From contig CM082581.2 of assembly GCA_040954595.2 (NCBI GenBank), positions 4,836,001 to 4,900,000 on the forward strand: DNA of 64,000 bases. The letters run 5' to 3'. The notes below the pieces were generated by a model, which worked only from the letters and a program-made list of their open reading frames with translations, did not search any database and was not told the origin of the DNA. Below, piece after piece: positions 12,734 to 26,798 of the stretch. The translations under genes and the position numbers were made by a program. Position 1 is the stretch's first letter; every line of letters begins with the position of its first letter. The DNA is from Balanoglossus misakiensis. Lineage: Eukaryota; Hemichordata.

Positions 12734-12976
12734 TGCTGTGGAGAGACTTTATAAACCTGTTGGTTTTCGTTTAATTCTGTAATCCCACACCATGTAATGG
12801 AATTTTAACTCTATCAATCTTTCTCTGCATTTAATAGAATCATGCCATGATTGTGACACGCGCGTTTCGGGAGAAAAATCGTCATCGTTTCAACCCCCGT
12901 GCATCGACCGGTAATGTTTCCATTGCACGTGAGAATATCTGAGTAAATTACACGTAGTCCAAACAAGATTCCCGTC
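12731..12976 (+). repeat. Direct repeat unit X, copy 2
   Basis: Second copy of 11826-12071, placed on the other side of unit Y, giving the order X-Y-X. The pair does not show the TG...CA ends of retroviral-type LTRs, so an LTR element is not claimed. Confidence 0.85.
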
Positions 12977-15900
12977 GTGTCCCATATAGTCTATACAGTC
13001 TCGCTTGGAAAACCCCGAACCAGTTTAACGAGTGGTGTTACCGCAAGAGCGAGCTCGGATTTGAGATCACATAATCGCTCGTTATCAGATGCGAATCTGG
13101 CAAGTGAGACCCCACGCCCTGTTAGATACCAGGTAAAAAAATCCAACAGCTGTCGCTATACAATTTTAACACAGCTGGAACGACTCTGTCCTAATCCCAT
13201 GGCGGCATTCTCCGGCGAATACTCTCACTCATACACCCAGTTGTCACAAAACGATTTTATTCTTGTTTAATTTAGTGCAGACTGCCTATGATGTTATTAG
13301 AAGACAATCAAATATGGATATGGCAAAGTATAAAATAAAGTAAGAATCGACGTAATTGTCAGTCAATGAAGGGAATTGAAAGGAATACTATTATAAATAC
13401 AGGATAGGACGTGAAATGATTTTAAATTTAATTTGTGATTGGTATACGATTATTTTTTTTAATGTGACGTCGGTTAAGCATCGTTCCTCGCAAGGCGCCG
13501 GGCTCTCAGTCTGAATCTATAAATCGAAAACCCAGAGCAATTATTTTTGTCTCAATCATTCCAGAAAAAAATGACGTCCGTACCCGTCACGTTGTTGGGT
13601 CTGCACGTTATAATACATTAACTCCAGAGATGTGCGCACGTGTGTTACTACGAAAATACAGCTTTATGTATGTGACATAAAAAAGATATGCTATGAAAGT
13701 ATTAGCCTTTATGTATAATGTTTACTTTTGTCTTATGTCCGCCGCGATGTTTTGCAGACGTGCACGGCTCTAGTCGTGTTTACGACGTCAGCTGTTGATT
13801 TCTGAAGATTATGATGTGAGCACTGCTATACCGTACACTATTCTGAAGATTGCTATCCTCATGTATGAGCCTAGACCTGTTTTGTTAAGGGCCGGCTGTT
13901 GCGTGTTGGGCGATAAACTTGAAGTTCGCGAACGTATATATGTTTGGCGCAACTCTCTTTTGTAGGTGCCATTTGTGGAAGCACGATATGATCGTAGAAT
14001 GATGTTATCGACACTTGCAACACCGACTATCATTTCCTTAATTGGTCCCCAATAATACCCAAACTCCTTACAATCTGTTGCTGGCGGTTGATAATAGGAT
14101 CAGAAAGAGATATACTACGCTTGCGAGCTGTTATTTTGATATGCAGGTGTCCGGTCGATTGAAATACGCCGAGAAGATTACCCGAACAGTTTCTATTTCA
14201 GTGCTACAATTATGAAAATGCCTCCGGGGAGATAGGAATCGTGAAATTCCAAGCGGCATGCCTGCCAGCTGTCGCCAACTCAAAACTGAAACATGTCTAT
14301 AGGAGGGACGGTTCAATAATTGCAATGGGGTGGGTGCTGTAGCCGAAGTTTGTCTGTACTGACTTTGCGTGTCGCTCGACCGTGCTTTTAAAATGGCCCT
14401 CCAATCGCCCGTGCTTTCAGACGGAACCTGCGAGGTTGATAGAGTGGACAAGACTCTCGCGTTCACATACAGGCACAGCGGATATCGTGAAATGCGAGAG
14501 ATCAGTTTTACGTCACATGAGTGGCGTCAGCCGTGAATTGAACAAAAAAAACAAGAATTGAGCCATTAAGCACACCTGGTTATTGCGTGTTCATCAGACT
14601 ACATAAAATCGGAATACCTGCTGAGGGAAATGCAGACAAACCTTTGTTTCCAACCACCCAATGCAAAATGGAAACCCTTTGAAATTGAATGACGATATGA
14701 GCACAACGACCGTTACCAGACGACGGCACGAGGTTTCTTATCCTTACTAAATTTGCCATTTATGGCTGAGATCATACTACTGTGGATACCATTTTCAACA
14801 CGGCCATGCAGGTCGTCATGCAGTGGAAACATTTTAAGCTGGTATACAGTTGACCACATCAAAAGGCATATACTTAAGCGCGTAACGTTTTATCTGCGGT
14901 TTAAGAGACATGTGATGACGTGAAACTAAAACGACAATTACTTGAAAAATAGAGTGAGCAGACACCGTTCTTCGACCATCGCTTCCTCTAAGCTTAGCAT
15001 GGGGGCGTGGTCGCTTGTCTTCACGCTAACGTAATTACGCAGTTCACTCGTCCCTGGCGTTGTGACTGTTACGTTGACTGCGGTCACGGTTCCAGACAGA
15101 GCGAAGCAGGTGTCATTATAACTCATTCTTTTTCCAGGCAAATGTGTTCTGCACAGTCACTTACTCGGCGATTTCTTCACATATACACCAGACCTTTTAA
15201 TGGACCGCTTAGTAATTCAAAACTTCGCGTCATTTTGTCACATCCGTCGGCCGGTAATACAATCTTCTATTTCTGGAACCGTTCCTTGAAATTGCGTGAC
15301 CCCTAGTAGAAGAGAAACGAGAACGCTGGGGCATTGAATTGTTGTCGTTTGGACCATATAGTGTTCGTAATAGAAGTTACTCAATTCCATTATCAGATAT
15401 GGTCCATTCCCATTTAACGTGATATAATAGCCTCTCACCTATGGCATTTACCCGTAGTAATAATTAGAATGCCTTTTATAAAGTGTTCACTCGAAATAAC
15501 CAAACCTGGCAAAATAATAGTCTAGGTTTTGAGAAAGACGACGCACGTATTTGCAGACTTGCGTGTGAGGCGCCACTGTCTGGCTTGGTAAACCCGATTC
15601 GTCGCCATGAAAACTGTAATACGAAGATTACAATTAACACGTGTGCGCAATAAAGTCGTTTCGGTCATTTTGATTACAGCTATTATTTAAGATTTATTGA
15701 ACATATATCTATATTGAATTCAAATGAACAGTGTTTGAATTACGAGACTTGGCATATTATTAACAATATCATGTAAGATCCTTTATGAATTATGGCATTA
15801 AGCAACCAGAAATTCCACTAAGTTAAAATCATTTAAATTTATTACTTTCTTGATCAGCTCCTTCCTCTCATCTCCGACTTCAGTCAAGACCCATACTCAA

Positions 15901-17989
15901 TGATAATTGAGTGACATATGCAGTTTTTATGCATATATACTATGCGGGTAAATCATCAGTCATCACTTTGTTCAATTGTATTTTGTGGTCCCTTACTATT
16001 TAAGGTTTCAAAAAACCCACTGAATCGTTGACAAGTCAAACTCGATAAACATGGTTTATGTTTTTTTTGATGTGCCTAAACTGAATTCGGTCTATAGTCA
16101 GTTTGCGTGAGCCCGATAAGGATAAAACGTATTAACAAGACGGCGACTTTTATTTTCGACGGTATCCTGATATTCCCTTTTCAATACAAAATGGCCGCCA
16201 AAATGTAACACAGCCAGGGGTTCCTATGGGAATAAACAAAACACATTTACTTCTATGACCGGTGAATATTTTAGCAACACGTGACAAACAGTCGATCAAC
16301 TAAATATAAAAATTCATTTTGGAAAATTTCTAATAATGATGCAACGCACGTTCAATGGCGCCTCTTGTGGCATTTTATACTTTTGGACACGTGGGCCCAA
16401 CCCTTTTCAAATCAAGTATGCTCTGACTAAAACTGATTAAGCAATCACTACTATCTATACATCGTGGAAAGCGGGGTTCTCAGGGAACGCAGCTGTGTAT
16501 ACATTTGTTGGCATCCGGTACACAATGGGCACGTGACCAACAAATTACAAACTCGGGTGAAGCAAGTTTTCTCGTGATCTACATGAATACTGTATCATAA
16601 GGTTGATAACTACCGAGATTCAGTGCATGGTTATCACATTCCATATAGCCTTACATATAGAATTTTGAGAAAACAGAGTTCCAATATTTTAATTTTCTTG
16701 AAATGTTCACAAAAGGGTAAATAAATATATAGCTGTTCAGATATTTTCACCACAGGAAAACTATAGCATTAGTAGTGCGTGGAAAGTGCTGACTCAGCAT
16801 TTCCCGCACCGTTTGAGACCTCCATACTGAATAAGTAGCGTTGAAACAACCTGTTTTCCTCTGTTTGTTTTAAACATTAATTGATAAACAATGTTATACA
16901 TTTATATAAATGAGGAAAAATATTCTCACTTTTGAGTAGGCCACTACATGTACCTTGTAAATATTTAAATATGAAAGTCATATAATATAATCCAGCTATT
17001 GTAGCAAGCTTGTAATTGTTCCATTTTTTCCCCATAGGAAACCTGATAACGCCTGAAGATAACCAAAGAAAGACATAAAAAGATATCATAGTTCAGACTG
17101 AGACAATATTTGCGAGAAGATGTTTCAAATTATTGCTGGTGCCGTTATCAAACTGACATAGCACTTTCCCAGGAGTTCAAAATGTAAATTTTTGTTTGGG
17201 ATTGCTGGCCCATATAAAAGGGACTGTTTGCTATTTGGGGAAAAAAGTGGTTTATGTGTGTTTTTATGTGAGTGCTTCTTCATTCTGTATACTTCAGGGA
17301 GCGCAGAGATAACTCTGTCTACCGTAAACATGAAAGTAGTACATTTCACGCTTATACAGTGAATATGTTCAATATCCACGGAATAGAGAATTTAAACTGA
17401 AATGCCTGTCTGTGTAAGAGATGGTAATGTTTCTAATTTTAAGGGCAAACCCAACAGAAATACACATAACCGCCATACTTAGTGACACCTTCAAAATATT
17501 ATTTACTAATAACACTTGCAAAACTTTTAGTAAGAAAATAGATGGAGAAAAATGTAACCAAACGAAGAAATGATGTTATGGGTAATTTTATGTTACTCAA
17601 AATGTATATTTATTCAATGGGATTAAAACGCATATTTAGTTGATAAAAGGCGTTATTACTGTAAATAAAGCTTCTGGGTTACTACGTTTCAAACGATTCC
17701 AATGTTTTTGGTAATAGTATTTTGTAGCTTTCCTACTGGTTTATATTAAAGGCAGAGAGAATTGCTTTCAATTTATACGTGACTCTAGCCGATTAAGCTA
17801 GCTGCATTAGTTTTATTCCAGGTGAAACTGCTCCATTCCAACCAAATATCGCAGTGGATAATCAAAACACGCGTATAGTAAACGAAACCTCTTCTTTAAG
17901 GGCTAGTGGACTATTTCGACTACAGTACGCCAATCCGCACAAGGTTTGTATGTGTAAACATGTATTTCTGTGTGTATTTTAAATATTTT
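12977..17989. other. Intergenic stretch without recognised genes
   Basis: Open frames at 12977-13270 (plus) and 14131-14466 (minus) have non-repetitive composition, but no convincing splice sites or family resemblance were found. The rest becomes AT-rich toward 16-18 kb. Confidence 0.55.
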
Positions 17990-18328
17990 TTTCTTTCTGT
18001 ATTTCTGTATGTATTTCCATATTTCTTTCTGTATTTCTTTCTGTATTTCTGTATTTCTGTATTTCTGTATGTATGTATGTATGTATGTATGTACATTGTA
18101 TGTATTTCTGTATTTCTGTATTTCTGTATGTATGTATGTATGTATGTATGTATGTATGTATGTATGTATGTATGTATGTATGTATGTATGTATGTATGTA
18201 TGTATGTATGTATGTATGTATGTATGTATGTATGTATGTATGTATGTATGTATGTATGTATGTATGTATGTATGTATGTATGTATGTATGTATGTATGTA
18301 TGTATGTATGTATGTATGTATGTATGTA
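17990..18328. repeat. (TTTCTGTA)n leading into (TATG)n array
   Basis: An imperfect TTTCTGTA repeat runs to about 18066. TATG repeats then start, are broken at about 18091-18127, and continue as an uninterrupted tract of about 200 bases to 18328. The Met-Tyr-Val-Cys open frames here are artefacts. Confidence 0.97.
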
Positions 18329-20484
18329 TCGGGAAAAAACTTATCCCCGATTTGGACTACTTTCTACATGAATAATTTGCAGATGATTTCGCGCAATGCA
18401 CTATGGTGTATGTTTCCGATGGAACTGTTTCTCAAACCATGTCCGTTTCGATCATGTCAACCATCTCCAATAAAGCGAATATTTACAGCGACTTTAAGAG
18501 TCACGGACCGGTGGATCATCAATTCATTTTGACCGCACTCTAGCTAGATGTCACATCCCATGACACTTACCGAGGCAGCCAATGTGGCTGCTATTAATTT
18601 AATCGATAAAATGAGAACTTAATATCTAAGACACCCCAGATCCGATCCTTTTGACGGCGCCCACAGAAGTCAGAGGTTTGTCGTTCATCATCATAGCCGG
18701 GGCCGCAGATCTACATGGTACATGTATATAGTGTATGCGCCTGGGCTTAAATATAGCGCTGGAAAGAGGACAGGAATGCATGGGTGTCGCCTATAGGGAC
18801 CCCCAAACAAAGATATCATTAGAACGGTGCACTGCGTGCATCTACAGGGTAATAATCTTGAAGTGCAACGCCGTAATAAATTTCTCTATATCTTTTAGGG
18901 TGTCTCGGGAGTATAGCTGTAGGCGGCAGTGGTATACAAGTATTCACATATTACTCTCATTAGGACTCGCACGAAGAGTTGCAATAACTCCTCTAAGACC
19001 CCAGGCATTGCGAAGACGCTTCTGAGAAAAACAGAAAATGAGGAATACCGTCTTTTCGAAATGTCTTGGTGGAATGAAAGCGTTTTGAGTTAATCTGGAG
19101 TTACGGCGTACCATGAAATAACGCGAGTAAATGAGACATGCAAAAACTGCCGAAATTCTCACCCCAGGGCAACTTAAACGATAATTGTAATACGGGTTCT
19201 TGGAAGCAAGATCGTCAATCGTAAATGTGCGAGAAAATCCAAAAATAGCTAAACCGATATAAGAGCAAATAGCATGTTTTTCATAACATCAAAGGGATAC
19301 TTATTTCAAAAAGAAATTACTTCATAAATATTCAGAGAGATTTCAATCAGTGAAGATAATATGAAGAAAAAATGTTTTGCAACCTACGTATGCCCCCTTT
19401 ACCAGTGTCTAACTAGCGTCCAGCTATATCACACAGTCGAGTTTAATTATTCATCTTTGGCATTTCAGCCTGTGAGAGATTGCTCGAAACAGACAAGGGT
19501 AGTGCCTATATAAAACGTATTCCTTTAATACTCGCCGCCTCAAATGTTGCGAGAATAAAGATTAGTTTTCCCACAGGGGTAAGACACCTTGTGAGCAATG
19601 GGCCAATAATAACCGTCCACAGCTTTATCTTGCAAGAAAACAACCCCTTCGGGCACAGCCGCGTCAATGATCGACCGTGCATGGTTTTTAAGAGCACTCC
19701 TAATTATCCGCGACCCAAGGCGCCAGAATGATATGTGACGATGTCAGAAAAGATGTGACCTAACCTGTCAAACACAAATTACACTAGTATGTCGGCAGAT
19801 CTTCTAAACGTCGTAAAATTTTAACTCGCGAGCTAATACAGTAAATCTTGATAAGGTTGAAATCTTTGCATCACCCCTCAATTAATGCTCTCTGCAGAGA
19901 TATTCCAATATGTTTTTATTATACCAGTCATTAATAAATACACACTGCAGAGATGTCGCCCGGATTGAAATAGCAGTGCTCGAATGTTTCATCAATATTA
20001 ATATTTAAACACACAGGTCTCGCGGTAGTGTCATTGTGAATTTTAATGCTAGTATAGCAGCTTAATAAAGGATGACTGGAACATACAGTACTGTTGATTT
20101 TGTGTGAGGTATACATGTACACCTAAATTCAGTTACAGTGAATGTGCTCCGGTATTAAAGGAATGCACTGGTATACGAGGTTGTAGGTTTTATTGGGTGA
20201 AGTTAACCCGTTGACTGGTATCTGTTGACCAGTGGCGTTCTAGTGGAAACTGAGGCCGAGGATCTGGACGCCAGATATGCGGAGCCTATAGTATATATGT
20301 CTTCATGTGTTACGACAGAAGCGTATCTTTGGCATGTCTGCCTTCTGATGCAGTCATTAAACCGCAATCTATATGACGAAACCCACTTTTTAATGTATTT
20401 GGAGACAGGCTGTCATCACACACCAGTTATGCACTGTTATTGGTATTTTAAACCTATATGAGCAATTGAGTGAGAGAGGCGAAT
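18329..20484. other. Intergenic stretch without recognised genes
   Basis: No supported gene or repeat. Confidence 0.55.
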
Positions 20485-20543
20485 TCAGCAAAACAATATT
20501 AATGTGTGTATATTTGTTTGTGTTTCCGATGACCGGGAAATAC

Positions 20544-20897
20544 CGTAAACATTTTTGCAGATATTCTTGAATATTCGCATCTCTTCAACCCCATTACTCG
20601 AAACCCCATATTCTGTCTGAGTTATATTTTGGCAAGATTGATTTCCGTCACCTGTTTCAGCATCAGCCTCGTGCGGTCTTGAGCCACCGCGACTCCACCG
20701 ATCGGCAAAATCACCATGATTACCAACGTCTGCGTTTCCGAAATCTACACCGTGACGCTGGGGAACTCGCTGATTGAATTTGCTGTCATCGTGTTCCTTC
20801 CAAATTGATTGGCATTGTAGGGTATTGCACACGAAGGTCGCATTAACCAGCGTCCACAAGAGTATAAAGATTCCTGCCTCTATTAGCATCATAATAC
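20544..20897 (-). CDS. Candidate signal-peptide exon, unrecognised protein
   Basis: After a good acceptor (TTTTCGTTCAG, exon edge 20897) two adjacent ATG codons (first at 20892) open a frame beginning MMLIEAGIFILLWTLVNA, a typical secretory signal sequence. A region with Cys residues and N-glycosylation sequons (NQS, NIT) follows. A possible donor (GTATTT) would end the exon at 20544; otherwise the frame runs to a stop at 20485. No partner exons were identified downstream on the minus strand and no family was recognised, so this is a candidate only. Confidence 0.3.
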
Positions 20898-23800
20898 CTG
20901 AACGAAAACAAAATCTCACGAAATTAGCTTCCACGTCTCGCAATGACGCGCTTATTCCATTTGACATGAAATCACATTCTCTCGTTTCATGAAACTTGTC
21001 GACTTCTTCAAGCAATTCAACAGTGTACATTTTTAAAGAAATGCGATAACATTATCGATCAACATTTGTCTATTGCGAGTGTTGTCTTAAACATGAGAAT
21101 ATGACAGACAGTTGAACTTTAACCCGTCGCTACAATATAAACGACAGCTATGTAGACATTTATAGTAATGCTACATGTTATCAACTATACAATTTGCATT
21201 GAATTGAAGATGGGATAGAGACAAAAAAGACCATTGCAAGTGCATATCTTAACACATTTAAAGATCAATAAAAATCGTGATGAAAAATTTAAAAAAAATC
21301 ACATTTGAAGAAAATAAGAAAAACAATTGTAAAAGAAAATATAAAAAAGTGTTTCATGATGGTGAAATGAAACAAAGCAACCATTATTTCAAAAGAAAAA
21401 TATTTGCGGTTATGAAAAATTACTCTTTTTAGCCGCTTGTCTCTTGTCTTTGACATTTTATTCCCGTTTGCATCTGATATTGCGTCGCAAAAGAAAAAAC
21501 TACTTTATTTGCTGGGTGATGTAATGGGCAAGGCATACAATTTGTTTTCACTTTATCAACATTATCAAAAAATTGCATCATTTGCGCTGAAGCCATTATG
21601 GGTGCCATTGTCGCCAAGTCATCATTTTCAAGTGAGTTATTGTCATCGCTGTCATAGCAGGTGCCAAGGGTATCGAAGCAGCAGCAACGCCGACGTGATT
21701 TCTCTAGCAATAGTGTAAATAACTTTGCAATAGCTGTCAAAATATGTATATCCCAAAGCGCATGCGCATTTGACATTGCACGCCTCCGTTATATTATCTC
21801 TCAAAATTCAGAATTACGCATAAGAGGATAGCTAAGGCGTGTTCACAGGGAAATCGGTACCAAAACAAGCTGTTCTAAAGCATCACGTCATCACAGTTAT
21901 CATCATGATAATTATTAAATAATTGAAATCAGTGAAACAATTGATACTCCCAAGCAATGAGACAAGAAAGGGTAAAAGGTCATTATACACAATTTAAACG
22001 TCTATTTTGATTAAAATCAACTGATTTATTTCTAACACATGAACAGTTTCTTCTTCGATAATTACGGTAACCGTACATCGACGATCTTCCGGGATAATGA
22101 AAGGTAGGTTTGTTATCTCGGCAATGGGAAGTTTGTGACTGATCAATACCTGTACGTTGTGTAGGAAACACGGCTTGCATACGTAATGCCTTATCCCATC
22201 AGTTGAATTCACTTGAACGACATAACGTTTGTTTTGATATCCTTCTGGTCAGCCCCTGTCATCAAGATTAAATTTCAACGTTTGATGCTCCATGACAGGA
22301 AATCAATATCTGTCGACGAATGGGAATGGCACGATGTCACCAACCTAGTTTACGGATCTAATTGATCGTCTACACCTTTTGAATAAAACAAGGACATAGG
22401 CTATAGAATTTCTGGTAGTACTTTTATTTCGCTGAATTCTGATTCGTATTTTCGAATTTCTCTAAGGAAGTGAAAAAGGATCATTGCATCGAATACCATA
22501 GTTACCTATGCAAAACACCCTACACTACTCTGTATAGAACACAATAGAGACAATTTTATACATTATGTCGCGGAGTGCTTGGTGCAAACTGATTTTTCAA
22601 TAACCTTTACAGACTTGATATGGGATTTGCGGAACGAAGTTGTACATCGTGCGCCGTACATAAAAACAGAATGATATAGAACTGGTAGACATGCAGATGC
22701 ACATAAAGTCCCTGACACTGACATGTGTTGCGGAGAGGTGTTAATCTTTTACGCTTGCTCAGTCGTCTCAAATCTGAAACATAATACATAATAAGGTATG
22801 CCAATATATGAGCTGAGACGTTTCAGAAACGTTTCAATAGTCCCCGTGTGAACGCCATATACAAGTACGACATTCGACGAAACAGACTCTCACCTTGCAA
22901 ACTGTATATAACAGATGTACATGAACAAACTTGGCATAGTTCTGATCCAGATAGATTATGAGTCCATTAGAAGTTGTCATGATGTATCATTATACTTTCG
23001 ATTGATGCACATTTGTGGATACATAATGTATTTGCAAGGGAGGAACAGTAGGCTCTAGGGTATTAGGTTGCATTCATTTTGTTACTGACAATGAGAAAAA
23101 TGGGTCACAGAACTTTCCATCAATCATTTTTTCCAATTTAATTAAATGCCCACGTGCATATCGCCAGTGTCTTTTGACACTTTCAGCTATCATACGTCGA
23201 ACTTAATTTTACACTTCTGCCATCCCGCGGAGCCTAATTATGATGTTATCGTTTAATAAGTGATGTTTGGTCTAGTTGCAATATCGCATTACGATACTTG
23301 TCAGGTGTCCAATTGGTAATATTCGGCGCAGATGGCTGCTTTGGGTACGTTAGGTCGTGGCACCTATCAGATATGTGAGATAAAAGTATAATGATATCCC
23401 GTCCGTCTATAGTGATCAGAACACCGTTCTTTCAAATGGAACATACCACACAAATTCCCATATCATAAAGTCCCCTCATGTGAAGTGCTGGTACATGTAC
23501 TTCAAATCAATATCAAAACACCGACTGTATTATGTGGATAATAAAACGCATATATTTATCAAACGAATACGAACTTAAGATAATTAAATCACACTTTCCC
23601 TTGAGCCGATATTCTTTTTATAAAACATGCAAAGGCAAGTTCGAAGTAATAACTTTTAAATAAGTGTGGATGCCATGTGAATTGATTGCGCCTCTTGGCG
23701 TGCCGCACTCGTCACAAGGGCTCTCTGAGTGTCACAATTACAATGTGATAAACTGCTCTAATGACCCCAATGTCAAGACTACCGTCAGGCATGATTAGAG

Positions 23801-26776
23801 ACTTATAGTTACATCTCATTTGGAGGCAAATATCCCCACGTCTATCATAAAAACCTCCCTTGAAATTCTCTTAATCGACGAGCGCAGTTTTCTTGCCTCA
23901 GCAGTTTTAATGAGCTGCGTCTTATTGTAAGATCATCTGGAAAATCCCAAGTTGTAGGATATTCTTAAAGTCATATTACAAACTGTATAGCTGAACATGT
24001 AATGCTCTACAAATACGTTAACTTGTTATGATCGCAATACTTACGTTTCCAGTAACAACAACAATAAATCAGACTGTTTTAACTTACAACGTACACCCAC
24101 ATCTACTAGTAAGTTTAGTACAACGACGATTATTTCTGTGAAACTATATTGAATTACTGTACGTTTCAATACGTACGCACCGCAGATATTTAGAGGGTTA
24201 AGGCGTTTGCCTCAAACCAGAAGACATTCACCAAAATTAACTTTTCGGTAGACTTTGCTGTAGTATAGTATGTCTGTCTATATTACGTGACGGGTGTGGG
24301 CACATTCTCATTGAAATGATTGGGGCGTTCTGCCGGATCAATCATATTGTCAAGGGTCGTCTGCTATATTATTCATCAAATCCTTCGCAGCAGTACCACC
24401 TGATGTAAGGCTTCCTTAAAATCGTGCAAATCGCCTTCGGCGGGCGATTGACCCTGTCAAAGTCTATATCACGTCGTGATCCAGAATTAAAACCGAACAG
24501 CCGTGGACTAGTTCAAAGCTACGACGAGCGGAAGTACATGGTCTGTTGCGTGGTGCGTTCGCCAGACTATAGCAGTTACTCCAGATTTCAACTTTTCAAT
24601 GTAACATAATATATTCACACCAGCTCCCATCTGCTCACGCCCCCAGAATACAATCACCCCAACTCCTATTACATTGGACAGATAATAACATATTTTGGGG
24701 GGAATACGTCCTTTAATATAAGATAACATTTACGGTTTTTATTCCTTATTTTAAAACCGAATACCCCCCTCCCCCTTGCACTGCACAATGATCGATAGCA
24801 AGCCTGAGTGCGTGTTATCACACTATCGACAAAGGCCGAGAGACGAACCTACGTGTAATTAACGTATTCGTGTTTCGATCGTTAACGTTTTCCTGGCGTG
24901 TTGATGGGAATGAATGTCGAATAGTATAGGTAATCAAACCCAATTGCCTCTGAGATATCTCTTTCAACTGGAAAGATTTTCTAGTGAAAATAGCTTTGCG
25001 TCGGTGCGATTTCAGGTAATTTGCAGCCTCATTCTGTATGGGTGGTCCGTATAAACGATTTCATTTCTGACATTAAAAGCACATATCTCCATAGATACGA
25101 TGCGAATAGAGGGCTACTGAGCAGACAGAAGCGGTGTACTCAATACTGTTCAGTTGCTGAAATCAATTTATGTTTTCCCCTACATAGGAGCCGACCCGGC
25201 GACACTCTGAGTCCTTGCGAAATTTCCCAATCTATCGATGCGGACAGGAAGCCAGCTCTTGCATACGAATCGAAAATCAATGCCACCGTGTCCAGTCCGT
25301 TATATGGGAAATCAACAACCTCTTGTGCCGCTCCTGTATTCCCTTCGTTTAACAATTTCTGACGTCAATGTCACGTGGTTTTACAGCCAGCTGTACTGTA
25401 CAGTTGCGGTTCCATAAAACGTCACGTGAACGCCAGAACAAGAACGTTTAGAGCGCGACAGCAATCTTGAAAACAAACTTTCTGATCAACCTTTCAGCAG
25501 CCAGACAACGTCTTGTATACATATTTGTAAGAGTTACTAAGGAGTCACCCGGGATAGTCATATACGAGTTCTCGTTCAACCAGCTTTCAAGATTCGCAAG
25601 CAATTGTGATGGTGTTAGGAGATTTATGGAGGTATAGAGTGTGGCCGACCCAGAAAAGACATTGCGTTCAAAATAGTGTACAAGACTGCCCTTATCTTCG
25701 TCTCGATAAGTCTCATATGTTTATTTCGACTTTCAGATTGTAAGCTGCAGGGAAAAGGTCACCGATATTTGAAGGGCATGAGGTTTGCTTTAATCAAGTC
25801 TATCACTCGGTCATAAGTCCAGTTCAGGTTTTAGTTTCTGGGTGATTAACATACGGCTTATCTGTATGGTTCTACTGATGGTCTTACCTTTTATTTTAGC
25901 ATATACCATTGCCGGTTTCTACCATTATTCTGGTCATATTTATTTCGCCATAGAAAACAAAAGAAAACAACGCAATCAAGTGTACATTATTTAAATGTTT
26001 TTTCCTCTGGTGAAGACCATCATGAACTGATCTAGTCCACGACCCCAATATCTTAAAAGACAAAATTCTAACAAATCAATCATACGTGAAATGAAACAAG
26101 TTCTCGTCTGATGTAAACGCCTAAAAGCGCTCTCAATCGAAACTTTAAATTAGTAGATAATGGGAAAATGACCTAGAAAAGTCATGGATGTGGGGCAAAG
26201 TAAATGTCATGAATCCAGTTTTTTCTCTCTCTGGCCTTACTCAAGTGCAATGCCCTCAAGTAAGCCTTCTCTATTCTGCGCAGGTGCACAGATTTTGAGG
26301 TTTGTGTGACAAACTGAACAAGTGTTGAGTTTCAATTCAAGCGTTTGTTTGCACTTACTTGCTTCATTATACATTTGGGTCACGATGACTATCAATTGTT
26401 TGGGTTTGCTGGCGGTCTCCTCCTCCGCGGACAGCACGCAGCTTTGTTGATTGATCATCTATCGTGTCTTCGAAGAACGAAGCGTGGCCATGCGTGCCTG
26501 TACCCGAGAATGCCATCTGCCCACGTGCGTCACAAAACCACATTAGGCCATGGAATATACATCACTGCGATGACTTACACAAAATGCCAAGGAGTTAAAC
26601 CTTGTAGCATCCCACGTGTACACGTTCGACCACCTAATGTTATTGTACGGCTAACACACTCGAATAACGAACGTTGCAGTGCAGGTCAATTATTCAATCT
26701 TTTTATAACGGTGGCGATGTTCTCGGAACATTTTATCTGGTATAAAGTATGGTTCAACGAAGTTACAGTTTCGAAA

Positions 26777-26798
26777 ATATATATATATATATATATAT
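26777..26798. repeat. (AT)n microsatellite
   Basis: Eleven or so uninterrupted AT units. Confidence 0.95.

Noticed and set aside
11826-12976. LTR retrotransposon interpretation of X-Y-X
   Set aside because: No TG...CA ends, primer-binding site, polypurine tract or coding sequence was seen.
12977-13270. 97-residue plus-strand frame with mixed composition
   Set aside because: No recognisable family and no convincing splice sites; it begins right at the end of a duplicated segment.
14131-14466. 111-residue minus-strand frame
   Set aside because: Composition is not repetitive, but start context, splice sites and family resemblance are all lacking.
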